Assembly (NCBI RefSeq): GCF_029946005.1 | Contig: NZ_JAQSDR010000008.1 | Span: 248,001-312,000, forward strand | Direction of reading: 5' to 3' | DNA from: Aquabacterium sp. | GTDB lineage: Bacteria > Pseudomonadota > Gammaproteobacteria > Burkholderiales > Burkholderiaceae_C | DNA length: 64,000 nt | Shown here: in pieces, positions 51,963-61,985 of the stretch | How the letters are laid out: every line of letters begins with the position of its first letter | Position numbering within the stretch: position 1 is the first letter of the stretch | Made by a program: the position numbers and the translations under genes | The notes under the pieces: generated by a model | The model's database searches: none | The model's input: only the letters and a program-made list of their open reading frames with translations | What the model was told of the DNA's origin: nothing

Positions 51963-52965
51963 GCGGGCTCCTGGCGGGGCGGCCTTGCCAACCCAGGTAC
52001 GCGATCACCACGGCCCAGCAGGCGGCCCCCACGCCATACTTGACGCTCGGTGCCACCCACCGGGCCGACGACCAGAAGGCCTCGACGGCGGCGGCAATCA
52101 GCAGCATGCCCATCACGCCATAGACCACGGTGATGGCGTCGTTGGCGGCATGCTTGAGCGATTCAAGGCGCGTTCGGCGGCCCGGTGAGAGCAGGGCGTG
52201 GCCCAGTCGCAGGCCTGCGGCCCCTGACAGCACGATCGCCGTGAGTTCGAACGCCGAGTGGGTGACCACGAAGGAATAGAAGGTCTCGGTGTAGCCGCGC
52301 GCCGTGAGGTAGCCTGCCACGGCACCAATCGACTGGCCATTGAAGACCAGGTAGAACACGCTGCCGAGCCCCCAGAACAGGCCACTGGCAAAGCATTGAA
52401 AGCCGATGCCAATGTTGTGCTGGATGTAGTAACCAAACATCTGCCAATCGGTGGAGGCGTGCCGCTGGTGACCGATGGACCGGCTGCTGTCGCCATACAT
52501 GCTGTCGAAATTCTGAACCTCGTCGGCGTTCATCAGGTGCAGCACAAAGCCGGGGTCGCGGTAGGTGGCCCAGCCAATGGCCAGCATCGGCACGACGAAC
52601 AACAAGGTGGCGGCCAGCAAGTACCAGCGGTGGCCACGCACGCTTTGCGGGAAGTCGATCAGCACCAGTTGCTTGAGGCGCGCCACCCCGTAGTCATGCT
52701 GACGGTAGACGAGGCGATGCCCACGCTGAGTCAGCGTTTCAAGGCGATGCGTCAGGTGGATGGGATAGGCACGCGCCTGAGCCAAGGCCAGGTGTTCGCA
52801 GCTGCGCCGGTAAAGCGCGGTCATGCGGGCCCCGTCCACGGGCGGCAGTGGCGGCTCACCGCGTTTCGGTTTCTTGACTTTCTGGAGGCCATCGAGGCGG
52901 TCCAGCATGGTTTCGAGTTCGGCCCAAGTGGCTGAGTGGTTCTTTTCAAACTGCAAGGGCGTCAT
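51952..52965 (-). CDS. SpoIIM-like (stage II sporulation M) membrane protein
   Basis: 337 residues. A soluble N-terminal region (MTPLQFEKNHSATWAELETM) is followed by five or six membrane helices. The SpoIIM pattern is present, with YYIQHNIGIGFQCFASGLFWG and VVTHSAFELTAIVLSGAAGLRLG. In non-sporulating bacteria these proteins associate with RDD and MoxR genes and are probably part of a membrane complex. A GGAGGTGG ribosome-binding site precedes the ATG at 52965, which overlaps the RDD stop by four bases. The longer open frame upstream overlaps the RDD gene. Confidence 0.85.
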   Translation of the reverse strand: MTPLQFEKNHSATWAELETMLDRLDGLQKVKKPKRGEPPLPPVDGARMTALYRRSCEHLALAQARAYPIHLTHRLETLTQRGHRLVYRQHDYGVARLKQLVLIDFPQSVRGHRWYLLAATLLFVVPMLAIGWATYRDPGFVLHLMNADEVQNFDSMYGDSSRSIGHQRHASTDWQMFGYYIQHNIGIGFQCFASGLFWGLGSVFYLVFNGQSIGAVAGYLTARGYTETFYSFVVTHSAFELTAIVLSGAAGLRLGHALLSPGRRTRLESLKHAANDAITVVYGVMGMLLIAAAVEAFWSSARWVAPSVKYGVGAACWAVVIAYLGWQGRPARSPHAG

Positions 52966-53684
52966 GGCGAGCCACCTCCAGGGCGGTGGCCCAGAAGCCA
53001 CTGCGCCACACCTTGCAAGCGCCGGGTGGCATCGTAGTCGCCGCGCGCGTTCGCGCCACCGTCTGGCCGGGTCACCGAGGCGGCCAGCACGGCCAGTTCG
53101 TCCAGCCGGGCAGGCGTCAGGCGCGCGGAGCGGCCAGCCCACGACACGATGGCCGCCTGCTCTTTGGGTGAGAGTTTGCGGGCGGGTGGCATGGCCATGG
53201 CCGGTGGAGGCACACCATGCAGTTGCGCCGTCTGGTGGTAGACCACCAAGGTGCCCGCCGCCAGGTCGCCCAGGCGTTTGAAGTCGCGTCGGGTGAGCAT
53301 GGACAGCATGCCGGCGGCATAGCCCATGGGCAGGAAATCGGCCGCGCGAAGCAGGTTGCGGGTGATCGACGCGGCCGGGGTGATGGGCAGGCCCGAGTCC
53401 ATCACCACGTGCAAGCCCATCATGCGTTTGCCAGGCGTGGCCCCCGATTTGGTCAGCTCAAAGACGACCGGGTAAAACCACTCCAGCGCGAAGTACAAGA
53501 TCATCAGGAAGGCCGAGCCCACGCCACCCATGGGACGGGCAATGAGGACCGCGAAGAAGAAGATCACCAGGCGAATGCCGGCATCGATCAGGTAGGCCAG
53601 CGAACGGGCCATCACCCCTGCGGGTCGCAAGGACAGGGCGATGCCTTCTGGCGTTTCGGCGGTGTAGAGCGTGTCGAGCGACAT
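52962..53684 (-). CDS. RDD-family membrane protein, first gene of the MoxR operon
   Basis: 240 residues. The RDD domain has VMARSLAYLIDAGIRL (Arg and Asp), three membrane helices and GATPGKRMMGLHVV (Asp region). It was named for Arg-Asp-Asp; some members are Na+/H+ exchangers. The C-terminal 100 residues are a Gln/Ala/Arg-rich soluble extension. The ATG at 53684 is used. It is the promoter-proximal gene of the seven-gene run. Confidence 0.88.
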   Translation of the reverse strand: MSLDTLYTAETPEGIALSLRPAGVMARSLAYLIDAGIRLVIFFFAVLIARPMGGVGSAFLMILYFALEWFYPVVFELTKSGATPGKRMMGLHVVMDSGLPITPAASITRNLLRAADFLPMGYAAGMLSMLTRRDFKRLGDLAAGTLVVYHQTAQLHGVPPPAMAMPPARKLSPKEQAAIVSWAGRSARLTPARLDELAVLAASVTRPDGGANARGDYDATRRLQGVAQWLLGHRPGGGSP

Positions 53685-53836
53685 CAAGCTTTGAGCACCA
53701 ACTTGCTCCTCCCGAGCATTGTTTTATGGCGGGATCTTATCAGGCGGTGAGCGCCAGTGGCCTGGCTGAAAACCGGCCTGCGAACTCCTCGGCGGGGCAT
53801 GGGTTTGGCTCAGTACTGGCCCACCTCGCCCGCCCC

Positions 53837-54637
53837 TCACTTCATCCAGCGATTGAGTTCTTCCGCGTTGAACTGCTCGGTGGTTTGGGCATCGCAAGGC
53901 AGGCAGTCGCGACCGGCTTCGGTCTTCGCTTCGCAGGCGAGTTTCTCAATGGCGCGCCAAATCAGGGTGATCTGGTGTTCGTGCCCGGAGGCGTGGTCGA
54001 TCAGGCCTCGCATGGCCTGGGACAAGGGGTCGTCGCCTTCGGTCACGCCGTAGGCTGAAAAACCCAGGCGGGCTGCCAGTGCTTCGCGCTCGGCCTGCTT
54101 GGCATCGAGTACGGCCACTTTGGCCACGACGATGCGGGCTGGATTGCCCACGGCGGTGGCACCGGGCGGCACCGGCTTGGTCACCACGGCGTTGGAGCCC
54201 ACGCGAGCGCCATCGCCCACGGTGAACCCGCCCAGAACCTGGGCGTTGGCACCGATGATCACGCCCTTGCCCAGCGTGGGGTGGCGCTTGGCCCCCTTGC
54301 TGAGCGAGGTGCCGCCCAAGGTCACGCCTTGGTAGATGGTGCAATCGTCACCAATTTCGGCGGTTTCGCCCACCACCACGCCCATGCCGTGGTCGATGAA
54401 CACGCGTCGGCCAATGGTGGCACCCGGGTGGATCTCGATGCCGGTGAGGAAGCGGTTGTAGTTGGAGACGAAGCGGCCCAGCCATTTCAGGCCATGCGCC
54501 CAGCACCAATGGGCCCATCGGTGCATGGCCAAGGCATGCAGCCCCGGGTAGCAGGTCAGCACTTCCCAGGCCGTTCGAGCGGCGGGATCGCGTTCCAGGA
54601 TGCAGGCGATGTCTTCTCGCAGGCGGGAAAAGAGCAT
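53837..54637 (-). CDS. cysE: Serine O-acetyltransferase
   Basis: 266 residues. CysE makes O-acetylserine for cysteine synthesis. The N-terminal helical domain ([20 protein letters not shown]) is followed by a left-handed beta-helix of hexapeptide repeats: [37 protein letters not shown] with the catalytic His and Asp, and [20 protein letters not shown]. The shorter N-terminus resembles plant/epsilon types. A C-terminal helical extension beyond the usual IGL tail reads [16 protein letters not shown]. Confidence 0.94.
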   Translation of the reverse strand: MLFSRLREDIACILERDPAARTAWEVLTCYPGLHALAMHRWAHWCWAHGLKWLGRFVSNYNRFLTGIEIHPGATIGRRVFIDHGMGVVVGETAEIGDDCTIYQGVTLGGTSLSKGAKRHPTLGKGVIIGANAQVLGGFTVGDGARVGSNAVVTKPVPPGATAVGNPARIVVAKVAVLDAKQAEREALAARLGFSAYGVTEGDDPLSQAMRGLIDHASGHEHQITLIWRAIEKLACEAKTEAGRDCLPCDAQTTEQFNAEELNRWMK

Positions 54638-54745
54638 GAGGGCGTTGTGATGACTTATTAGACTTAATTGAACAGTTTAGCGTCCAAGGCGAAACTGGGT
54701 ACCGCTCCGGCCTTTAGTTCGGCACGCCAAAGACGAAAACGACCC

Positions 54746-57250
54746 ATGAAGAGTCAAGCCGCTCCAGGCTCGCTGGAGGATGTCATTGAGCATGGGCAGT
54801 CACGTCTGGGCTTTCCCCCGGCGTTGGAGGCGGAATTCCAGGCCGACACGGTGGCGGGTCGCAGGCGCCTGCTGATCATCTGCGGGATGATTGGCACGCT
54901 GGGGGTCTGGTTCGCTTCCGACATCGTCATCCGAATGTTCCCGGACACCATCGGGCTGACGCTGGACACCCGCAACGCCCTGATCGCCCTGGCCGGCTTG
55001 TCGCAATGCGTGTCTCTTGCGATTCCGCGCCGACACTGGAAAAGCCAGTATTTCGAGTTCAACACCACCGTGAACACCATGGTGGTGGGGGCGGCAGTGA
55101 TCGGGGGGACGACGTTCAACAATGGCGATGCCATGTTCACCCATTCGGCGGTGATCATTGGTGTGGTCATGTACGCTGGCATCGCGGCACGGCAGCGGTA
55201 TCGCTGGACCTTCACCTCGTCCATGCTCACTTTCATCGGCTACTGCACCTTCGTTCAGGGCGAGACGCCCTTGCAGCAATTGATCGTGCGCAGCAACGTG
55301 ACCATGCTCGCGCTGGGCTTGGTGCTCACCCTGATCGCCAGCCATGGCTTTGAGTTCCGGGAACGCCGGGCCTGGCTGCTTCGGAAGCAATCCGCGAAGA
55401 TTCAGGCCAGTCTGGCGCAGGCCAGCGAGCAGTTGCGCGAGTTGTCGGTGCGCGATCCGCTGACCGGCCTGTACAACCGACGCCACTTCGAAGCCGAGAT
55501 GGCGAAGGCTTTTAAGCTGGCAGCCCAGGCCGCTCAACCCGTGTCCATGTTGATGCTGGACGTGGATTTTTTCAAACGCTACAACGACAGTCACGGCCAT
55601 CCGGCTGGCGATGCCTGCCTGAAGCAGGTGGCTTGCGTTCTGAACGAGTTGGCTGACACGCACGGCGGCCTCGCCGGACGGCTGGGTGGCGAGGAGTTCG
55701 GTCTGATCCTGCCAGAGAAGGCCTTGCAGGACGCCCTGGCCGTGGGGAAGGCGCTGTGCGGGGGCGTTCGAGGGCGCGCCATCGAGCACGGGGCATCGTC
55801 GATCGGACCGCATGTGACCGTCAGCGTGGGCGCGGCGGTGGCATGGCCTGGCCGTGGCGCCACCCGCCATGCCTTGGTACAGGCTGCCGACCAGGCCCTG
55901 TACCAGGCCAAACACGACGGGCGCGATCGCGCCGTGGCACATGCCGAGCCAGTGATCGACGCGGGCGCGGTTCAAGACGAAGTCGCGGAGACGGCCATGG
56001 TGCCAGGTGAGGCCAGCACCGAGCTTGCGCAGATGGGGCAGCTTTTGGCGCGGGGCTTCCGCTCCTTGTTTTTCCCTCGCGACATTGAGGCAGCCTACCA
56101 GGCGCATCACCAGGAAGAGCGCAAACGCCACCTCATCACTGCGGCGGTGGCGGGCATGCTCACCTTCAACGTGTATGTGTTCGCCAACCGGGGCATGTTT
56201 GCGGACGTGGCCACCGAGATGCTCCACACCGTGGTGGGCCTCACGGTGATCATGCTCGCCGCCGTGGGTGCCACGGCTTTCATGCCATTGAAAGCCTGGC
56301 TGAGGGAATCGTTCTATGCCCTGGGCACCACGGTGGTGGCCATCGCGACGATCAAGACCCTGTCCATGAGCCATGAGTTCACCACGCTGGGCTTCGCGGT
56401 GGCGCTGTTCCTGATCCCGATGTTCGCGTGCGTGGTGGCCCGCCAGCCCTTCTGGTTCGCCCTGGTGCCCACGGTGGCGACCATCGCGTCCCTGTCCATG
56501 TTCAATCCGGTCGGCCCCATGGCGGCCCTGATCATGGAAGACACGGCACTCATCATCATCAACGCGAGCGTCTACACGCTGATCGCGGCCTATGCCTTGG
56601 AAAACGGGGCGCGCAAGGAGTGGCTGCTGAACGAGATCAGCCGCCGCCAGCGCCAAGAGCTTGAAACCACCATGCAGCACCTCCACCAGTTGTCGGTGCT
56701 TGATCCCTTGACCGGCCTGAGCAACCGGCGCCAGTTCGAAGAAGACTTTTCACGCACCTGGTCGGAATGCGGCCTCGTCGGCCAGCCGGTGGGCCTGCTG
56801 ATCATGGACGTGGATTTCTTCAAGAACTTCAATGATCGGCATGGCCATCCAGCGGGGGACCGCTGCCTGCGGCAAATCGCCACCGTTTTGTCTGACGTGG
56901 CCCGCCAGGAGTTGGGATTGGCCGCGCGCCTGGGCGGCGAGGAATTCGGCCTCTTGCTGCCGGGGCGCGATCAGGCGCAGGCCGCGCTGGTGGGGCAGGC
57001 CTTGTGCGAAGCGGTCAGGCAGGCCCGGATCGCTCATGGTGCCTCGGGCGTGTCGCCATTCGTGACCATCAGCGTGGGTTCAGCCAGCATGGTGGCCGGG
57101 CAGTGCGACGGCGCGATCGGCGAACTGTTGGGTGCGGCAGATGCCGCGCTCTACCAGGCCAAGGCGTCTGGGCGCGACCGCGTCGGGTCGGTCGAGACGG
57201 CAAGCGCGGAGCCCGTGGCATCGTTGCCTGCTCGGGCCTGCCTCATTTGA
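54746..57250 (+). CDS. Diguanylate cyclase with duplicated membrane-GGDEF unit
   Basis: 834 residues made of two copies of the same unit. Each has a short soluble lead, a block of about five membrane helices and a GGDEF domain. Unit 1: helices about 35-210, GGEEF at about 314-318 with VDFFKRYNDSHGHPAGD. Unit 2: begins FFPRDIEAAYQAHHQEERKR, helices about 470-640, GGEEF about 731-735 with VDFFKNFNDRHGHPAGD. Both active-site motifs look complete, and neither has the RxxD inhibitory site (THGG and QELG at that position). A GGDEF domain works as a dimer, so the two halves could pair within one chain to make c-di-GMP. No EAL domain is present. The start is uncertain (TTG at 54668 also open); ATG 54746 is used. 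Confidence 0.93.
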   Translation: MKSQAAPGSLEDVIEHGQSRLGFPPALEAEFQADTVAGRRRLLIICGMIGTLGVWFASDIVIRMFPDTIGLTLDTRNALIALAGLSQCVSLAIPRRHWKSQYFEFNTTVNTMVVGAAVIGGTTFNNGDAMFTHSAVIIGVVMYAGIAARQRYRWTFTSSMLTFIGYCTFVQGETPLQQLIVRSNVTMLALGLVLTLIASHGFEFRERRAWLLRKQSAKIQASLAQASEQLRELSVRDPLTGLYNRRHFEAEMAKAFKLAAQAAQPVSMLMLDVDFFKRYNDSHGHPAGDACLKQVACVLNELADTHGGLAGRLGGEEFGLILPEKALQDALAVGKALCGGVRGRAIEHGASSIGPHVTVSVGAAVAWPGRGATRHALVQAADQALYQAKHDGRDRAVAHAEPVIDAGAVQDEVAETAMVPGEASTELAQMGQLLARGFRSLFFPRDIEAAYQAHHQEERKRHLITAAVAGMLTFNVYVFANRGMFADVATEMLHTVVGLTVIMLAAVGATAFMPLKAWLRESFYALGTTVVAIATIKTLSMSHEFTTLGFAVALFLIPMFACVVARQPFWFALVPTVATIASLSMFNPVGPMAALIMEDTALIIINASVYTLIAAYALENGARKEWLLNEISRRQRQELETTMQHLHQLSVLDPLTGLSNRRQFEEDFSRTWSECGLVGQPVGLLIMDVDFFKNFNDRHGHPAGDRCLRQIATVLSDVARQELGLAARLGGEEFGLLLPGRDQAQAALVGQALCEAVRQARIAHGASGVSPFVTISVGSASMVAGQCDGAIGELLGAADAALYQAKASGRDRVGSVETASAEPVASLPARACLI

Positions 57251-58025
57251 TGGCGTCCTGCTGCTGCTGACCCGGGCGTTGGGGCGGCGTGCTGTCCAGC
57301 ATGGCCTTGGCCACGCCGCGCAGGATGTGGATCTCTTCCTGGCGCACCTGGGCGCGGTTGAACAACTGGTTGAGCCGGGGCATGAGCTTCTTGGGCGCGG
57401 CCGGGTCCAGGAAGCCCAGGTGGACGAGGGCTTTTTCCCAATGCGAAAGCAGGCCCTGCACGGCGGCACCATCGGCCAGCTCAGGGTCGGGCGTGCGCGC
57501 ACTGATGCCAAAGCCGCCCAGTGCCTGCCGCCACTCGTAGGACAGCAGTTGCACCGCTTGCGCCAGGTTCAGCGAGCCGTAGTGGGGGTTGGTGGGAATG
57601 CTCATCACCGCATGGCAGCGGTAGGCGTCTTCGTTGGACAGGCCGTGACGTTCACTGCCAAACACGAGGCCCAGTCGGTGGGCTGGCGTTTGCTCCGCCA
57701 GGGCTGCGAAGCCTTCACGTGGGGTCAAAGTGGGCGGGCCGAAGTCGCGCGGCGTCATCGCGGTGCCGATGGCATGGGTGACCCCATCCAGCGCCTGTTC
57801 CAGGGTGTCAACCACGCGTGCCCGCACCAGGATGTCGGCCGCGCCGCTGGCCAAGGCCACGGTTTCCTCCTGGATGAGCACGTCGGCAAAGCGCGGGCGC
57901 ACCAGCACCAGGTCCGAGAACCCCATCACCTTCATGGCCCGCGCCGTGGCCCCCACATTGCCGGGGTGGCTGGTGCCGATCAGGATGAATCGGGTCGGAT
58001 CAGAGCGGTCGGGGATTGAATTCAT
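57243..58025 (-). CDS. trmJ: tRNA 2'-O-methyltransferase TrmJ
   Basis: 260 residues of the SpoU/SPOUT class. It methylates position 32 of tRNA (Cm32/Um32). Signatures: RFILIGTSHPGNVGATARAMKVMGF, GLVFGSERHGLSNE (SAM-binding knot) and IPTNPHYGSLNLAQAVQLL. The C-terminal helical extension (NRAQVRQEEIHILRGVAKAML) supports dimerisation as in E. coli TrmJ. It overlaps the 3' end of the convergent cyclase gene by eight bases, and is divergent from suhB. Confidence 0.93.
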   Translation of the reverse strand: MNSIPDRSDPTRFILIGTSHPGNVGATARAMKVMGFSDLVLVRPRFADVLIQEETVALASGAADILVRARVVDTLEQALDGVTHAIGTAMTPRDFGPPTLTPREGFAALAEQTPAHRLGLVFGSERHGLSNEDAYRCHAVMSIPTNPHYGSLNLAQAVQLLSYEWRQALGGFGISARTPDPELADGAAVQGLLSHWEKALVHLGFLDPAAPKKLMPRLNQLFNRAQVRQEEIHILRGVAKAMLDSTPPQRPGQQQQDAIK

Positions 58026-58082
58026 GGCTTCAAGAACGTGCACCAAGTCCTTCATTCAATGGGGATTTCGCTTGAAGAGGGG

Positions 58083-58111
58083 GTGCAAAAAGCAGGAGGG
58101 ATCGTTACAAT
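58083..58111 (+). promoter_or_regulatory. Candidate promoter of suhB
   Basis: TACAAT at 58106-58111 is a good -10 element; GTGCAA 17 bases upstream is a weak -35. The leader to the suhB start would be about 120 bases long. Confidence 0.35.
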
Positions 58112-58236
58112 AGAGGATTGTCTTCGTTCTTTGATCATCGCTGCGCGTCTCTTGTCGTTGGCCTGTCCGGTTTTTCTGGGCAGGTGGCGTCCATCGTTTT
58201 TTGTACGGTTTCAGTACGGTTCCCCAAGGTCTGTCC

Positions 58237-59235
58237 ATGTCCCAAGCTTTGCATCCCATGCTCAACATCGCCATCAAAGCTGCCCGTGCAGCCGGGGCGA
58301 TCATCAACCGGGCATCGCTCGATGTGGATCGCCTGACGGTCACATCCAAGTCGCACAACGACTTCGTCACCGAGGTAGACCAGGCCGCAGAGCACGCGAT
58401 CATTTCCACGCTCCTTGAAGCGTATCCCGGCCACGGCATCCTGGCCGAAGAATCGGGCAGCGAGTTCGGCGCCAAAGATAGCGACTACGTCTGGATCATT
58501 GATCCGCTTGACGGCACCACCAATTTCATCCACGGCCTGCCCATGTACGCCGTGTCGATCGCGCTGAGTTTCCGTGGCCAGATCCAGCAGGCCGTGGTGT
58601 ACGACCCCAGCCGCAACGACATGTTCTACGCTTCCAAGGGTCGGGGCGCTTTCCTGAACGATCGTCGCCTGCGCGTGTCCAAGCGCACCCGCTTGCTCGA
58701 TTGCCTGATTGGCACGGGCTTTCCTTTCCGCAAGGGCGACAACTTCCAGCGTTACCTGAAGATGTTCGAAGAAGTGATGGCCGCTTGTGCCGGCGTGCGC
58801 CGTCCAGGCGCCGCCTCGCTCGACCTGTGCTACGTGGCCGCAGGTTGGTATGACGGTTTCTTTGAAACAGGCCTGAGCCCCTGGGATGCCGCCGCGGGCG
58901 CCCTGATCGTCACCGAGGCCGGTGGCCTGATCGGCAACTTCACCGGCGAGTCCGACTTTTTGTACCGCCGCGAAGTGCTGGCTGGCAGCCCGCGCATCTA
59001 CGGCCAACTGGTCAAGATCCTGTCGCCCTACAGCACGATTCCAGAGCAGTTGGCCAAGGAAGCGGCCGCGCTGGCAGGCGAGGGCGGCGAAGTGGCCGAC
59101 AGCGATGTGGCACTTGATGCGGTGAAGCAAGCCTCGGCCACCCCCACAGGCGAAGCCCCAACCCGGACTCGCATCAAGGCCACCCCCAGGACGTTTGACC
59201 GCCTGCGAGAAGACGGTGGTTCTGGCCGTCGCTGA
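58237..59235 (+). CDS. suhB: Inositol monophosphatase/SuhB, with C-terminal extension
   Basis: 332 residues. Catalytic motifs of the inositol monophosphatase family are intact: [27 protein letters not shown] and [18 protein letters not shown]. SuhB also acts in rRNA antitermination with NusA. The typical E. coli length is about 267, so a tail of around 60 residues (after [10 protein letters not shown]) is extra; it is Glu/Ala/Arg-rich and may be disordered. The ATG at 58237 gives [13 protein letters not shown], the usual start. Confidence 0.93.
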   Translation: MSQALHPMLNIAIKAARAAGAIINRASLDVDRLTVTSKSHNDFVTEVDQAAEHAIISTLLEAYPGHGILAEESGSEFGAKDSDYVWIIDPLDGTTNFIHGLPMYAVSIALSFRGQIQQAVVYDPSRNDMFYASKGRGAFLNDRRLRVSKRTRLLDCLIGTGFPFRKGDNFQRYLKMFEEVMAACAGVRRPGAASLDLCYVAAGWYDGFFETGLSPWDAAAGALIVTEAGGLIGNFTGESDFLYRREVLAGSPRIYGQLVKILSPYSTIPEQLAKEAAALAGEGGEVADSDVALDAVKQASATPTGEAPTRTRIKATPRTFDRLREDGGSGRR

Positions 59236-59282
59236 AAGGCGCTGCCAGGATGGGGTGGGGCTTGCAGGGTGGGCAACGAGCA

Positions 59283-61985
59283 ATGAGTGAGCACAAGGAT
59301 TTCAGCGGCCACACGCCGATGATGCAGCAGTACTTCCGTCTCAAAGCGGAGCACCCGGACACGCTGCTGTTTTACCGCATGGGCGACTTCTACGAGCTGT
59401 TCTTTGATGACGCTCGCAGGGCCAATCGCCTGATCGACATCACCCTGACCACGCGCGGCCAATCCGGCGGCGAGCCCGTCGTGATGGCGGGTGTGCCTGT
59501 CAGTGCGCTCGATACGTATCTGGCCAAGCTGATCAAGCAAGGCGAATCGGTGGCCATCTGTGAACAGGTGGGCGAGGTCGGTGCCAGCAAGGGCCCGGTC
59601 GAGCGCAAGGTGGTTCGCGTGGTCACGCCCGGCACCCTGACCGATACCGAACTGCTGAATGAGCGCGCAGACGCGCTGCTCGTGGCCGTGGTGCTTGAAA
59701 AGCGTGGCCGCGCCAACGGTCCTGCCCGTTGTGGCCTGGCCTGGCTGGGTTTGTCCAGCGGCAACCTGGGCCTGAGCGAATGCGCTGAGCGCGAACTGCC
59801 TGGTTGGCTGGCGCGCCTGCAACCTGCCGAATTGCTCTACGACCGCGACCGCACGCCCCCCGGCCTGCAAACCTTGCTGAGCCAGACCCGCACCTCGCTC
59901 ACCTCGCGCCCCACCTGGCAGTTCGACAGCGCTTTGGGCCAGCGCAAGCTGTGTGAGCAATTGCGCGTGGCCAGCCTGCAAGCCTTCAATGCGCAAGACC
60001 TGACGCTGGCCCATTCGGCCGCTGCCGCCTTGTTGAGCTACGCCGAACACACCCAGGGCAGGGCCTTGGCCCACGTGGCCAGCTTGGACGTGGCCCGCGC
60101 CAGCGACCTGCTGGAATTGCCCCCCGCCACGCTGCGCAACCTGGAGCTGACCCAGACCCTGCGCGGCGAAGATTCGCCCACGCTGCTGTCCTTGCTGGAC
60201 ACCTGCCGCACCGGCATGGGCAGCCGCACCTTGCGCCACTGGCTGACGCACCCGCCGCGTGACCGCGCCATCGCCCGCGAACGCCACGACGCCATGGCCT
60301 GCCTGCTGCAGCCGGTGTCCGCCGAGCAGGGCTTTGAACCCCTGCGCGAATCCCTGCGCAGCCTGAGCGACGTCGAGCGCATCACCGCCCGCGTGGCTTT
60401 GCGCCAAGTGCGCCCGCGCGAACTGGCCGGGCTGCGCGACACCCTGCTGGTGCTGCCCGAACTTCGCCTTCGGGTGCCCGGCATCGATCAGCCAGGCGAG
60501 GGCGCCTGTTCGGCCCTGCTGCAAAAACTCCATGCGGCCCTGCAGCCCGACCCGGCCATCGCCGCGACCCTGCAACGCACCCTGGCCGAAACCCCCGCCG
60601 TGCTGCTGCGCGATGGGGGCGTCATCGCCACCGGCGTTGACCCGGACCTGGACGAGTTGCGCGCCATCTCGCAAAACTGCGACGCCTTCCTGCTCGATCT
60701 GGAAGCCCGCGAGCGCACCCGCACCGGCATTGGCAACCTGCGCGTGCAGTACAACAAGGTGCACGGCTTCTACATCGAGGTCACGCAAGGCCAGGTCGAC
60801 AAGGTGCCGCTGGACTACCAGCGCCGCCAGACCCTGAAAAACGCCGAGCGCTTCATCACGCCCGAGCTGAAGGTTTTTGAGGACAAGGCCTTGTCGGCGC
60901 AAGACCGCTCCCTGGCCCGCGAAAAGTGGCTTTACGACCAGTTGCTCGACACCTTGCAGCCGCACCTCGGTGCGCTGAGTGCCCTGGCCCGCGCCCTGGC
61001 CTCGCTGGATGCCTTGTCAGCCTTGGCCGAACGCGCCGGCACCCTGGGCTGGACCCGCCCCGAGTTCGTCAACCATCCCTGCATCGAGATCGAGAAAGGC
61101 CGCCACCCGGTCGTCGAAGCGCGCCTGATGGAAACCAGCGGCGTCACCTTCATCCCCAACGATTGCCGCCTGGACGCGAACCACCGCATGCTGGTCATCA
61201 CCGGCCCCAACATGGGCGGCAAATCGACCTTCATGCGGCAGATCGCACTCATCGCCTTGTTGGCGGCCATGGGCTCATACGTGCCGGCATCGAGTTGCCG
61301 CCTGGGCCCAGTCGACGCCATCCACACCCGCATCGGCGCCGCCGACGACCTGGCCAACGCCCAGTCCACCTTCATGATGGAGATGACTGAGGCCGCCGCC
61401 ATTGTTCATGGCGCCACCGAGCATTCTCTGGTGCTGATGGACGAGATCGGCCGGGGCACATCCACCTTCGACGGCTTGGCCTTGGCCGGGGCCATCGCAA
61501 GCCAGCTGCACGACAAGAACAAGGCTTTCACCCTGTTCGCCACCCACTATTTCGAGCTAACAGCATTGCCCGAGAAGCACCCACGCGCCATGAACGTGCA
61601 CGTGGGCGTGGCAGAAGCGGGCGATGACATCGTCTTTCTGCACGAACTGCAGCCCGGTCCCGCCAGCCGCAGTTACGGCGTGCAAGTGGCGCGTCTGGCA
61701 GGCATGCCGCATGCTCTGATCCGTCAGGCGCGTGCCACGCTGGAGGCTTTGGAAGCCCAGCAACGCCACGCTGATGACCAGATTGACCTGTTCGCCGTCT
61801 CGGTTGGATCGGATCCGATCCTGGATGCGCACGACGGCCTGACCTTGGCGCCGTCGTCTGGCGAGGGTTTGACGTCGGCCGAGGCCGAGACCTTGACCAT
61901 GCTCGCCAGCATCGATCCTGATACCCTGACCCCACGCGAGGCGCTTGACGCCCTCTACCGACTCAAATCCGTGAGCTCATCATGA
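59283..61985 (+). CDS. mutS: DNA mismatch repair protein MutS
   Basis: 900 residues. The mismatch-reading motif is in [14 protein letters not shown] (Phe-x-Glu, residue about 37), followed by connector, clamp and lever domains. The ATPase core has [13 protein letters not shown] about residues 641-653 and [14 protein letters not shown] about 720. MutS finds mismatches and with MutL starts repair. Family length is typical (850-900). The stop overlaps the start of the Anbu gene by four bases (ATGA), so the two are translationally coupled. Confidence 0.96.
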   Translation: MSEHKDFSGHTPMMQQYFRLKAEHPDTLLFYRMGDFYELFFDDARRANRLIDITLTTRGQSGGEPVVMAGVPVSALDTYLAKLIKQGESVAICEQVGEVGASKGPVERKVVRVVTPGTLTDTELLNERADALLVAVVLEKRGRANGPARCGLAWLGLSSGNLGLSECAERELPGWLARLQPAELLYDRDRTPPGLQTLLSQTRTSLTSRPTWQFDSALGQRKLCEQLRVASLQAFNAQDLTLAHSAAAALLSYAEHTQGRALAHVASLDVARASDLLELPPATLRNLELTQTLRGEDSPTLLSLLDTCRTGMGSRTLRHWLTHPPRDRAIARERHDAMACLLQPVSAEQGFEPLRESLRSLSDVERITARVALRQVRPRELAGLRDTLLVLPELRLRVPGIDQPGEGACSALLQKLHAALQPDPAIAATLQRTLAETPAVLLRDGGVIATGVDPDLDELRAISQNCDAFLLDLEARERTRTGIGNLRVQYNKVHGFYIEVTQGQVDKVPLDYQRRQTLKNAERFITPELKVFEDKALSAQDRSLAREKWLYDQLLDTLQPHLGALSALARALASLDALSALAERAGTLGWTRPEFVNHPCIEIEKGRHPVVEARLMETSGVTFIPNDCRLDANHRMLVITGPNMGGKSTFMRQIALIALLAAMGSYVPASSCRLGPVDAIHTRIGAADDLANAQSTFMMEMTEAAAIVHGATEHSLVLMDEIGRGTSTFDGLALAGAIASQLHDKNKAFTLFATHYFELTALPEKHPRAMNVHVGVAEAGDDIVFLHELQPGPASRSYGVQVARLAGMPHALIRQARATLEALEAQQRHADDQIDLFAVSVGSDPILDAHDGLTLAPSSGEGLTSAEAETLTMLASIDPDTLTPREALDALYRLKSVSSS

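Noticed and set aside
54800..56686. 628-codon frame antisense to the cyclase gene
   Set aside because: His/Arg/Gly-rich shadow of a gene with clear GGDEF motifs.
59028..60965. 645-codon frame antisense to suhB-mutS
   Set aside because: Shadow over two highly conserved genes.
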